Origin: CAYTKU01 sp964550845
Lineage (GTDB): Bacteria > Patescibacteriota > Patescibacteriia > Magasanikbacterales > UBA922
Length of the DNA stretch: 15,037 nucleotides
Assembly (NCBI GenBank): GCA_964550845.1
Contig: CAZKAD010000021.1
Coordinates: 1 to 15,037 of the forward strand
Direction: 5' to 3'
Position 1 is the stretch's first letter; the number at the start of each line of letters is the position of its first letter. A program made the translations under genes and the position numbers. The notes under the pieces are model-generated. The model was not told the DNA's origin. It was given only the letters and a program-made list of their open reading frames with translations, and did not search any database. Below are positions 5,013-12,206 of this stretch, one piece after another.

Positions 5013-7754
5013 ATGGATTTTGTTTCTCGACCATCACTTCATCTTGTTACCTGTCCACGTTGTCAGAGTGTTGGCTTTTTGCAAGGAAAAAAATGTCTAG
5101 AATGCCATGGCATTGGGTTTGGTCGTATGGTTCGAGGGAAGTTTTTATTTTATGGAGAAACCTTTACTTCACTTTCTTTTAAATTACAGAAAGCACAAAA
5201 AAGGTTATATTATTTGGAAATTATTCTTGGTTTTGCCTCCCTCGCACTCTTTCTTATTTTGTTTTTTGGAAAGCTGTATCAGAGTAATGTTGGAAGCGAA
5301 GTATTAGAGGCCTCGTTTTGGAATAGAGGAGGTCTGGCAGTCTTTTTTTGGCTTGGTATCCTCTCTTTTTTGTGGATTATATACCGAATCAAAAATGCAA
5401 AAGTAGAACGTGAAGAAGTCGAAATGCAAGGATTTGAAAAAGATACAAAACAACTCGATGCCAATACCTGGAATGAAGGAATGCTTGAAAATTTTGAAGC
5501 AGTCGCTCATATTCCTCATAAAAAACGGCGCAATATTCATCTTTCCTTTACTGTTGATGCTGCGGAAGCATTGAGAGAAGCATTTTATTTATCAGAGAAA
5601 TATAAACAAGAACAAGTACTTCCACTGCATGTGTTTTATGTACTCCTTTCAAATTCAAAAATTTCCACCCTCTTTTTACGTCTTGGTCTTCCAACACAAA
5701 TCATGCAAGAGAAAATTTCCACTGTTTTTTCAATGGGGACAAACACGCATGACCCTGTTGTATCAGATGATGTGCGGCAAATAATTTTTCAATCATATGA
5801 GCAAGCCTACCTCAGCCGTAAACGATGGGTTGATGTGGCAGAACTACTCGAAGCGGTTGTGGAGTCTGCTCCAGGACTCCAAGAATGGCTCTATGATCTT
5901 GGTGTAGAGCAGCAAAAATTTCAAAATGTGGTTGAATGGATTCGTATTCGTGAAAAAATGCGTGACCAGTATCAGAAGTTTCGGGTGAAGGCATCAAAGC
6001 GCAGTAAATATGGTCTTGATCGAGCCATGACAGCGGTTGCTACACCATATTTGAATACATTTAGTCAGGATCTGACTCGTGCGGGTGCTCTTGGTTATTT
6101 GACCACCTGTGTGGCACGTGAAAAAGAAATCGAAGAAATTTTACGTGCAATTGATGCTGGACGAAGTGGCGTGGTGCTCGTTGGGGAACATGGTGTTGGG
6201 AAAATGACACTCATTCATGGTATTGCAGAGAGAATGATTGAAGATGCTGTGCCAAAACGAATGTTTGATAAACGTTTGGTTCAGCTTTCCACTACGGCTT
6301 TGGTGGCTGGAGTTGATATCAATGGGGCGCAGGAAAGACTCATTCATATGATGGGGGAAATTTCGCATGCCAAAAATATTATTTTGTTTATTAATAATCT
6401 TCAAGATCTGGTCACTGGAAAAGGATTTGATATTTCAGAAACCTTGGCTGAATATTTGAGCTCGGGACGGTTTATTATTATTGCGACTGCCACGAGCGAA
6501 GGATATAATCAGCATATTTTGAATACATCTATCGGCAGTTTGTTTGCTCGCGTCGATGTTCCTGAAATGGAAGAAAATCAAGCAATTCAGGTCGTGGAAT
6601 CAAAAGTTGGTGGTATTGAATATGAACAAAATGTCTTTTTTTCCTATGATGCGATTGATAACTGTGTTAAGCTTTCTTCGAGATTTTTACGAGATCAAAA
6701 ACTGCCAGAAAGCGCTGTAGATTTGTGTACCGAAGTAGCGAGTTTTGTAAAATCTGCTCGAGGAGAACATCAGCTGATTAGTAAAAATGATGTTGCTGCT
6801 GTTATTGGACAGAAGACGGGGGTACCTGTTACCAGTATTACGCAGGATGAATCTTCAAAACTTTTGAAACTCGAAGAAGAAATGCATAAACGTGTTGTGG
6901 GTCAAAGTGAAGCTGTATCACTCGTTGCCAATGCACTGCGTCGTGCGAGGGCCGAAATTCGCTCTACTAAACGACCTATTGCTAACTTTCTCTTTTTGGG
7001 ACCAACTGGAGTCGGAAAAACAGAACTGGCAAAAACCATTGCCGAGGTTTACTTTGGTGGAGAAAATCGTATGGTGCGTCTTGATATGAGTGAATACCAA
7101 GATGTTGGTTCTATTTATCGTCTGATTGGACAACCAGGGCAACAGGGAACTGGAAGTTTGACAGAAGCGGTGCGTCAAAAACCATTTTCTTTGGTACTAC
7201 TCGATGAAATGGAAAAAGCACATCCGCAAATTTTGGATTTATTTTTGCAGGTATTTGATGATGGTCGTTTAACGGATAGTACAGGACGTGTTATTGATTT
7301 TACCAACACGATTATTATTGCGACGAGTAATGCCGGAACTCGTTATGTACAAGAACAAATGAATGCCGGAGTACCACTTGATACGATTCGTGAAAGTTTG
7401 ATGCGCAGTGAGCTGAAAGATCATTTCCGTCCAGAGTTTTTGAATCGTTTTGATGGTATTGTGCTCTTTCATGCTCTTAATCGCGAAGATACCAAAACGA
7501 TTGCTTCGTATATGCTTACACGTATTACGAAAGATTTGGAAGCGCGTGGGATTGGCTTTCGAGTGGAAGAATCAGGACTCGAGCATTTGGCAGAGATTGG
7601 ATTTGATCCAGAATTTGGTGCTCGTCCAATGCGCCGTGCTATTCAGGATTTAGTGGAAAATAAACTCGCAGAACTTATTTTGCAGCGTCAGGTCGATCGT
7701 AGAGATACCGTGGTGCTGGATGGCAGCGAACTTCGGGTGGAAAAATATTCGTAA
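5013..7754 (+). CDS. Membrane-anchored Clp/Hsp100-like double AAA+ protein with N-terminal zinc ribbon
   Basis: This 913-residue protein has, in order: a DnaJ-like zinc ribbon (CPRC at 14-17, CLECHGIGF at 28-36); two membrane helices at about 67-88 and 107-126; two Clp N-terminal repeats at about 178-312; AAA+ domain 1 at about 365-605; AAA+ domain 2 at about 612-905. Domain 2 is intact: Walker A GPTGVGKT 663-670, Walker B LVLLDE 727-732, sensor-1 N773, arginine finger R812 and sensor-2 GAR 869-871. Domain 1 is degenerate: Walker A GEHGVGKM 391-398 lacks the Ser/Thr after Lys, Walker B reads LFINN at 458-462 instead of DE, and the ERRF arginine fingers read FARV. The ClpC middle domain and the ClpP-docking (I/L/V)GF tripeptide are absent. 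The pore loops lack their aromatic: DING at 435-438 for KYRG, and GQPGQQGTG at 706-714 for the GYVG region. A regulator or remodeller at the membrane is likelier than a ClpP unfoldase; this is inference. Confidence 0.92.
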   Translation: MDFVSRPSLHLVTCPRCQSVGFLQGKKCLECHGIGFGRMVRGKFLFYGETFTSLSFKLQKAQKRLYYLEIILGFASLALFLILFFGKLYQSNVGSEVLEASFWNRGGLAVFFWLGILSFLWIIYRIKNAKVEREEVEMQGFEKDTKQLDANTWNEGMLENFEAVAHIPHKKRRNIHLSFTVDAAEALREAFYLSEKYKQEQVLPLHVFYVLLSNSKISTLFLRLGLPTQIMQEKISTVFSMGTNTHDPVVSDDVRQIIFQSYEQAYLSRKRWVDVAELLEAVVESAPGLQEWLYDLGVEQQKFQNVVEWIRIREKMRDQYQKFRVKASKRSKYGLDRAMTAVATPYLNTFSQDLTRAGALGYLTTCVAREKEIEEILRAIDAGRSGVVLVGEHGVGKMTLIHGIAERMIEDAVPKRMFDKRLVQLSTTALVAGVDINGAQERLIHMMGEISHAKNIILFINNLQDLVTGKGFDISETLAEYLSSGRFIIIATATSEGYNQHILNTSIGSLFARVDVPEMEENQAIQVVESKVGGIEYEQNVFFSYDAIDNCVKLSSRFLRDQKLPESAVDLCTEVASFVKSARGEHQLISKNDVAAVIGQKTGVPVTSITQDESSKLLKLEEEMHKRVVGQSEAVSLVANALRRARAEIRSTKRPIANFLFLGPTGVGKTELAKTIAEVYFGGENRMVRLDMSEYQDVGSIYRLIGQPGQQGTGSLTEAVRQKPFSLVLLDEMEKAHPQILDLFLQVFDDGRLTDSTGRVIDFTNTIIIATSNAGTRYVQEQMNAGVPLDTIRESLMRSELKDHFRPEFLNRFDGIVLFHALNREDTKTIASYMLTRITKDLEARGIGFRVEESGLEHLAEIGFDPEFGARPMRRAIQDLVENKLAELILQRQVDRRDTVVLDGSELRVEKYS

Positions 7755-7774
7755 ATTTTGCTTTTGTTCTTGGT

Positions 7775-8821
7775 ATGTTGGCACTCTACTTTTTTGCAGC
7801 TTTTTTGTGTTCACTTCTTCTCACCCCTCTTCTGGCATTTTTGATGCGGAAATTTGGAATTGTTGATAGGCCTACGCAAAAAAGAAAAATTCATAAAAAA
7901 AGTATACCCCTTGGTGGAGGTATTGCTATTTTTATAACTTTTTTTCTGTTTGTTTTTTGGGCCTTGTTTGGTACGGGAGACATTGGAAAAGATATTACGG
8001 CTCACCATCTCTGGGGTATTTTTTTTGGTGGCCTGATCCTTTTGATTGGAGGATTTCTTGATGATAAATATACACTCTCTCCCGGAAAACAAATTATTTT
8101 TCCACTCCTGGCCAGTATTGTGGCGATTGGTTCTGGGATTGGACTTGAAAGTATAACCAGCCCAACGGGTGGAACACTCTTTTTGAATAATTTTTCGCTC
8201 TCAGTAGTTGGGCTCGGAAATTTTTTACTCTTAGCCGATACCCTCGTATTTTTTTGGCTCATGAGTATGATGCTGACGACCAAGCTTCTCGATGGTATGG
8301 ATGGACTCTCAACTGGAATTGTAACTATTGGTGCCTTGGTAGTCTTTTTTTTAAGTAAGCAGCCACAGTGGTTTCAACCAGAGGTAAGTTTGTTTGCGCT
8401 TTTATTCATTGCGAGTTGTTTAGGATTTCTGGTCTGGAATTTTCATCCTGCAAAAATATTTTTAGGAGAAGGTGGAAGCCTTTTTATTGGATTTTTGCTT
8501 GGTATACTCGCTATTATTTCTGGCAGTAAAATAGCAACGACGCTTCTCGTGATGGGAGTGCCTATGCTCGATGTCGTTCGTGTAATTTTCTTACGGCTCC
8601 GGAAAAAGAAATCTATTTTTGTCGGAGATTCTGAACATCTTCATTTTCGACTTCTTCAATCAGGCCTTGGTCAAAGGCAAGCCGTGCTCTTATTATATTC
8701 TATTGCCTTTGTTTTTGGTATTTCGACTCTTTTTTTACAGACAAACCAAAAGTTGATTGCACTGTTATTTTTGTTTATACTTATGATGCTGGTTGGAATA
8801 TTTTTTAGCCGAAAAAAATAA
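7775..8821 (+). CDS. WecA/TagO/MraY-superfamily polyprenyl-phosphate glycosyl-1-phosphate transferase
   Basis: This 348-residue polytopic protein (about ten helices) belongs to the family moving a sugar-1-phosphate from a UDP-sugar onto undecaprenyl phosphate. Family signatures are DRPTQKRKIHKKSIPLGGG at 31-49, the Mg-binding GGFLDD at 92-97, KLLDGMDGLSTG at 170-181, NFHPAKIFLGEGGS at 222-235, VPMLD at 262-266 and the HLHFRLL box at 288-294. Two positions differ from classical members: the N of N-x-x-DG is K170, and the FMGD(S/T)GS motif reads FLGEGGS (Asp to Glu). The latter may be common in CPR homologues, but I cannot verify this. It starts 20 bases after the Clp-like gene and ends 5 bases before the DUF192 gene. 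WecA/TagO-type initiation of a surface polymer is more likely than MraY; substrate unknown. Confidence 0.9.
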   Translation: MLALYFFAAFLCSLLLTPLLAFLMRKFGIVDRPTQKRKIHKKSIPLGGGIAIFITFFLFVFWALFGTGDIGKDITAHHLWGIFFGGLILLIGGFLDDKYTLSPGKQIIFPLLASIVAIGSGIGLESITSPTGGTLFLNNFSLSVVGLGNFLLLADTLVFFWLMSMMLTTKLLDGMDGLSTGIVTIGALVVFFLSKQPQWFQPEVSLFALLFIASCLGFLVWNFHPAKIFLGEGGSLFIGFLLGILAIISGSKIATTLLVMGVPMLDVVRVIFLRLRKKKSIFVGDSEHLHFRLLQSGLGQRQAVLLLYSIAFVFGISTLFLQTNQKLIALLFLFILMMLVGIFFSRKK

Positions 8822-8826
8822 ATACT

Positions 8827-9291
8827 ATGGAAAAACCTATTTCGAAACTGAGTGTAGCCGTTATTATTGTGTTTTTTGCTGCCGCAATTTTTTTATTTTT
8901 TTTACAGTATCGTTGGCCTACAGCGACTGTTCAATTATCTGGGCAAACGTTAGAGGTTTTGGTAGCAAAAACACCGAAGCATTGGCATAAGGGAGTTGGT
9001 GGAAGGCAAAGTCTTGAACCCTACCATGGAATGCTCTTTGTATTTGGAGAATCTCGGCAGCAGTCTATTGTGATGCGTGATACCTTGTTTCCTCTTGATA
9101 TTGTTTGGCTAGAAAAAGGGGTGGTAGTTGATATGGCACCAAACGTACCAACCGAAATAGGCAAGCCTGAAGCAGAGCTCCGCCGATATATTCCTCGTGC
9201 CCCTGGAAATATGGTTCTCGAGCTTCCCGCTGGCTCTATTGCTACGTATGGCCTAAAAATAGGGGACAAGATGTCGGTTATTCAAGAATAA
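8827..9291 (+). CDS. Membrane-anchored DUF192 protein
   Basis: This 154-residue protein has an N-terminal anchor at about 8-27 and an extracytoplasmic DUF192 domain. The family blocks are visible: GVGGRQSLEPYHGMLFVF at 56-73, then MRDTLFPLDIVWLEKGVVVDM at 83-103 (the family's M(K/R)NTL.PLDI) and the closing NMVLELPAGS...Y.LKIGDK at 128-148. The biochemical function of DUF192 is not established. It starts 5 bases after the preceding stop and closes the operon begun at 4657. No terminator is seen before the rplU promoter seven bases downstream, so read-through into rplU is possible. Confidence 0.9.
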   Translation: MEKPISKLSVAVIIVFFAAAIFLFFLQYRWPTATVQLSGQTLEVLVAKTPKHWHKGVGGRQSLEPYHGMLFVFGESRQQSIVMRDTLFPLDIVWLEKGVVVDMAPNVPTEIGKPEAELRRYIPRAPGNMVLELPAGSIATYGLKIGDKMSVIQE

Positions 9292-9297
9292 TCCCTC

Positions 9298-9326
9298 TTG
9301 ACAAACTGCTCGTTTTGCTCTATACT
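9298..9326 (+). promoter_or_regulatory. Consensus sigma70-type promoter of rplU
   Basis: Perfect -35 TTGACA (9298-9303), 17-base spacer and -10 TATACT (9321-9326). The predicted start is near 9333, giving a leader of about 30 bases without an SD. It begins 7 bases after the DUF192 stop and is the strongest-looking promoter in the window, fitting a ribosomal protein gene. Confidence 0.93.
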
Positions 9327-9362
9327 AGCGACGTTTCCCTTTCAATTAATAATCTTATACGT

Positions 9363-9674
9363 ATGTTTGCAGTTATCGAAACTGGTGGAAAGCAATACTT
9401 GATTGAGACTGGTTCAATCATGAAAATCGAAAAACTTGATGCTGATCAAGGAAAAGATGTCGTTTTTGATAAAGTTCTTTTGATTGCCAATGACGATGGA
9501 AGCAGTGTAAAAATGGGTGTACCATATATCGAAGGTGCTTCTATCTCTGCAACGGTTCAAGAACAAGGAAGAAGTAAAAAAATTCGCATTGTAAAATTCA
9601 AAAACAAAATTCGCTACACTCGTAGTCGAGGTCACCGACAGAGTTTTACCAAAATCAAAGTAAAAGAAGTATAA
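9363..9674 (+). CDS. rplU: Ribosomal protein L21
   Basis: This is a large-subunit protein that binds 23S rRNA. The 103 residues equal the usual family length. It starts with MFAVIETGGKQYLIE, the L21 hallmark, and ends with KIRYTRSRGHRQSFTKIKV, matching the family's basic C-terminal RRGHRQ..T..KI element. An upstream in-frame start at 9315 lies within the promoter (before the predicted transcription start), so the ATG at 9363 is correct. rpmA (L27) and obg, which normally follow rplU, are absent; the gene is monocistronic and converges on recR. Confidence 0.97.
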   Translation: MFAVIETGGKQYLIETGSIMKIEKLDADQGKDVVFDKVLLIANDDGSSVKMGVPYIEGASISATVQEQGRSKKIRIVKFKNKIRYTRSRGHRQSFTKIKVKEV

Positions 9675-9678
9675 CAAC

Positions 9679-9705
9679 AAAAACCCGCCTAGAAGCGGGT
9701 TTTTT
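9679..9705. terminator. Bidirectional terminator between rplU and recR
   Basis: A 10-bp perfect stem (AAAAACCCGC at 9679-9688 with GCGGGTTTTT at 9695-9704) around a 6-base loop. The T tract on the plus strand and the A tract on the other side let it stop transcription from both convergent genes. Confidence 0.93.
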
Positions 9706-9713
9706 CTTTTCAA

Positions 9714-10316
9714 TTATTTGAGAATAGTTCGAGATTTCAAGGCATTTTCGAGCGTAATTTCGTCTGCATACTGAAGCTCTGAACCTGTTGGAAGTCCGCG
9801 TGCCAGACGAGAAAGAGTAATCTGCGGAAAATTTTTTTTGATCTCTTGTTCTAAAAACATCATAGTAGTTTCTCCATCCATATTTGGATTGAGGGCGAGT
9901 ATCACTTCTTTTATACTGCCACTCTCCAGTCGTTTGAGCAGTTCTGGTATTTTGTTTCCGGAGATGTGTTCTTCCATGTCAGCTCGCAAGGTCCCACGCA
10001 GTACATGGTAGACCCCAGGATAAATACCAATTTTTTCAATAGCCTGGACATCTTGAGATTCTGCAACCACAGCAATGAGTGACTGGTTTCGTCTTTTATC
10101 CTGACAAAGAGTACAAGGGCTCCGGTCAGAAAAATCAAAGCAAACCGCACAACTTTTGATTGTCCGCATCAACTCTTGCAGAGCCAGAGATAAATCAGCA
10201 ACTTCTTTTTTACCAGATTTGAGCAAATGAAAAACGAACCGTTCTGCTGTACGTGGACCCACAGAAGGAAGTTTGCCCAAGATGCGTATGAGATTGTAAA
10301 TGGGCTTACTATACAT
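9714..10316 (-). CDS. recR: RecR recombination mediator
   Basis: RecR is a ring-forming DNA clamp that works with RecO (and RecF) to load RecA on gapped DNA. The 200 residues match the family. The helix-hairpin-helix region (LGKLPSVGPRTAERFVFHLL, about 13-32) is followed by a C4 zinc finger (C56, C59, C68, C71) and a Toprim domain from about 79 (VVAESQDVQAIE; ALNPNMDGETT at 141-151), ending with the conserved RLARGLPTGSELQYADEITLENAL at 170-193. The ATG at 10316 is preferred over an in-frame GTG at 10334. It gives the normal N terminus and is preceded by GGGAGG ten bases upstream, whereas the GTG lies within the hairpin holding that SD. It is last in the dnaB-ybaB-recR operon and ends against a shared terminator. 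Confidence 0.95.
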   Translation of the reverse strand: MYSKPIYNLIRILGKLPSVGPRTAERFVFHLLKSGKKEVADLSLALQELMRTIKSCAVCFDFSDRSPCTLCQDKRRNQSLIAVVAESQDVQAIEKIGIYPGVYHVLRGTLRADMEEHISGNKIPELLKRLESGSIKEVILALNPNMDGETTMMFLEQEIKKNFPQITLSRLARGLPTGSELQYADEITLENALKSRTILK

Positions 10317-10326
10317 AAGAAGAAAA

Positions 10327-10344
10327 CCTCCCACAGCGGGGAGG
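10327..10344 (-). promoter_or_regulatory. Hairpin sequestering the recR Shine-Dalgarno sequence
   Basis: On the minus strand CCTCCC (10344-10339) pairs perfectly with GGGAGG (10332-10327) around a 6-base loop. GGGAGG is the recR ribosome binding site, ten bases before the ATG. The hairpin is flanked by an A-rich stretch and TTTTCTTCTT, so it could also act as a weak terminator or attenuator between ybaB and recR. Either way it should lower recR expression unless opened by ribosomes or another factor. Confidence 0.65.
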
Positions 10345-10352
10345 AAATTTTT

Positions 10353-10655
10353 TTAAGAAAGTCCTGGAATATTTGGCAGTCCTCCCATTTCTTTCATTTT
10401 CATGGCCATGATTTGTTGCATTTTTTTGAGTGCATCTTTGTGGGCTTCTTTGATGGCATTTTGCAGTTTTTCTTTGTTATCAGGGGTCATGAGTTCATCA
10501 TCAATCGCAAGTCCAGTCATGGCGAGATTCCCATCCATGGTCATAACGACTTTTCCTCCAGCAGCTTGGATAGTAACTGATTCAGCTCCAAGTTTTTCTT
10601 GCCATTCTTTGGCTTGATCACGCAGGTCTTTGAATTGTTTGAGTTTGTTGAACAT
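10353..10655 (-). CDS. ybaB: YbaB/EbfC-family nucleoid-associated protein
   Basis: This 100-residue protein forms dimers that bind DNA; it is often encoded beside recR. It begins MFNKLKQFKDLRDQAKEWQEKL (long helix), has the central strand block VTIQAAGGKVVMTMDG and AIDDELM, and ends in a helix with a Met/Lys-rich tail (KKMQQIMAMKMKEM). The frame stays open upstream into dnaB, but the ATG at 10655 gives the family's usual length and lies 13 bases after the dnaB stop. No SD precedes it. Order dnaB-ybaB-recR differs from the common dnaX-ybaB-recR. Confidence 0.93.
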   Translation of the reverse strand: MFNKLKQFKDLRDQAKEWQEKLGAESVTIQAAGGKVVMTMDGNLAMTGLAIDDELMTPDNKEKLQNAIKEAHKDALKKMQQIMAMKMKEMGGLPNIPGLS

Positions 10656-10668
10656 ATTTTCAAAATAA

Positions 10669-12051
10669 TTAATTAAATTGTGGGCCACTACTGGTATCGA
10701 GGTTACGATACGAAGCGCGGGTTGCATCGAAGAAAAGACGTACCATTCCCGTAGGACCATTACGGTGTTTGGCTATATGGATTTCTCCAATATTGCGTTC
10801 ATCAGGGGGTATATCTTCGAGGCGGTAGTTGCGGTCTGCGCTTTTGCGGTAGATAAAAAGTACCACATCAGCATCCTGCTCAATACTACCAGATTCACGC
10901 AGGTGTGACAACTTTGGAATAGCTGGTTTGGTTTGCTCTACTGCACGTGAGAGCTGGGAAAGCGCTAATACCGGTACATTGAGCTCACGGGCAAGTCCTT
11001 TGAGTGAACGACTCATTTCAGAAACTTCTTGAACACGGTTGTCAGACCCTTTGCTATTGTGTGATTCCATGAGCTGCAAGTAATCGATAATGATAAGACC
11101 AAGTCCATGTTCGGCCTGAAGACGACGTGCTTTGGTACGGATATGCATGACCGTATTGCCTGGAGCATCGTCGATATAAATAGGGGCTTCGGAAAGGACT
11201 CCCATGGCATGACCAATGCGAGGAAAATCATCGCTGTCTGGTCTATCGGATAGGTTTCCGGTACGCATTTTCCACAGGTCAACTCCTGCCTCTGCACAGA
11301 GGAGACGATCCACCAGCTGTTCTTTACTCATCTCAAGAGAAAAAATTCCAACAGGAACCCTTCCTTTGACTGCAGCATGGCGGGCAAAATCAAGAGCTAC
11401 TGCTGTTTTACCAACTGATGGACGAGCAGCAAGAATAATAAGATCAGATTTTTGAAATCCAGCAAGAAGCTGATCAAGATCTTTGAAACCAGATGGGACA
11501 CCACGGAGTTTTCCTTTTTCACGGTGCAGTTCATCAATGCGCTCAAATGCATCACTGAGGACCGATTGGATCGGGGTAAAGTTATTACGGAGGTGCTTTT
11601 GCGTAACTTTGTAGAGCTGTTGCTGCGCTTCATCAAGGAGGCGTTCAATATCCTCGGCTTCTTCATGATACCCCAGTTCTGCAATCGAGCTTCCGGCCGT
11701 GAGCAGCTTGCGGAGTGTCCCTTTGCGGTGGACAATCGTCGCATAGTGAACCACATGAGCAGCTGTTGGCACGACATTGGAGAGGCTGACAATATAGCTG
11801 CGTCCACCAATACGTTCGAGGATACCTTTTTCTTCAAGCCGGTTGGAGAGGGTGAGAACATCGATTGGCTCATTTTTCTGGTAGAGTTCAACCATGGCGA
11901 GATAAATATCACGGTGAGCGTTTTTGTAAAATTCTTCGTCACTGACCACATCGGCAACTTTAAGCATGGCTTCTTTATCAATCAAAATAGAGCCGAGGAG
12001 CGACATTTCAGCTTCGAGGTTTTGGGGTGGAATTTTTTCTATATCTGGCAT
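10669..12051 (-). CDS. dnaB: Replicative DNA helicase DnaB
   Basis: DnaB is a hexameric 5'-3' helicase at the replication fork. The 460 residues are normal. The N-terminal helical domain begins IPPQNLEAEMSLLGSILID (7-25); the linker runs to about 180; the RecA-like domain has Walker A ARPSVGKT at 209-216, the catalytic FSLEMS block around E240, Walker B LIIIDYLQLM, ALSQLSRAVE and the arginine-finger segment KHRNGPTG near the C terminus. No intein or frameshift is present. The ATG at 12051 is about 6 bases from the predicted transcription start, so the mRNA is nearly leaderless. It leads the ybaB-recR operon and is divergent from the glycosyltransferase gene. Confidence 0.97.
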   Translation of the reverse strand: MPDIEKIPPQNLEAEMSLLGSILIDKEAMLKVADVVSDEEFYKNAHRDIYLAMVELYQKNEPIDVLTLSNRLEEKGILERIGGRSYIVSLSNVVPTAAHVVHYATIVHRKGTLRKLLTAGSSIAELGYHEEAEDIERLLDEAQQQLYKVTQKHLRNNFTPIQSVLSDAFERIDELHREKGKLRGVPSGFKDLDQLLAGFQKSDLIILAARPSVGKTAVALDFARHAAVKGRVPVGIFSLEMSKEQLVDRLLCAEAGVDLWKMRTGNLSDRPDSDDFPRIGHAMGVLSEAPIYIDDAPGNTVMHIRTKARRLQAEHGLGLIIIDYLQLMESHNSKGSDNRVQEVSEMSRSLKGLARELNVPVLALSQLSRAVEQTKPAIPKLSHLRESGSIEQDADVVLFIYRKSADRNYRLEDIPPDERNIGEIHIAKHRNGPTGMVRLFFDATRASYRNLDTSSGPQFN

Positions 12052-12063
12052 ATGGTACTCGCT

Positions 12064-12092
12064 ATAATAGCCGAACAGAAACGGTTTTTCAA
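12064..12092 (-). promoter_or_regulatory. Promoter of dnaB-ybaB-recR
   Basis: Read on the minus strand: -35 TTGAAA (12092-12087), 17-base spacer and -10 TATTAT (12069-12064). Predicted start is near 12057, only about 6 bases from the dnaB ATG. Confidence 0.75.
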
Positions 12093-12145
12093 GCCACAGC
12101 AGTGTATACTCTGGGGGTAGACTGTGGGCGAATTTTTTATTCTAT

Positions 12146-12174
12146 TTGCCAAGAGGGAAATTAGGCTCTATAAT
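12146..12174 (+). promoter_or_regulatory. Promoter of the glycosyltransferase gene
   Basis: The -35 TTGCCA (12146-12151) and perfect -10 TATAAT (12169-12174) are 17 bases apart. Predicted start near 12181 gives a leader of about 26 bases to the CTG at 12207, with AAAGG at 12195-12199 as a possible weak SD. It is back to back with the dnaB promoter. Confidence 0.8.
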
Positions 12175-12206
12175 CGAAGAAATATATCATAGTTAAAGGT
12201 TTATAT

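Noticed and set aside
9315..9362. 16-residue N-terminal extension of L21
   Set aside because: The start would lie within the promoter before the predicted transcription start; the normal L21 N terminus begins at 9363.
12105..12110. TATACT on the plus strand as an extra promoter
   Set aside because: No matching -35 at 16-18 bases, and a better promoter lies downstream at 12146-12174.
11452..12120. Long plus-strand open frame opposite dnaB
   Set aside because: It is the antisense shadow of the conserved dnaB coding sequence and shows no domain-like features.
12112..12127. Two TGGG motifs between dnaB and the glycosyltransferase as MraZ boxes
   Set aside because: Spacing is 12, not 10, and only two copies exist.
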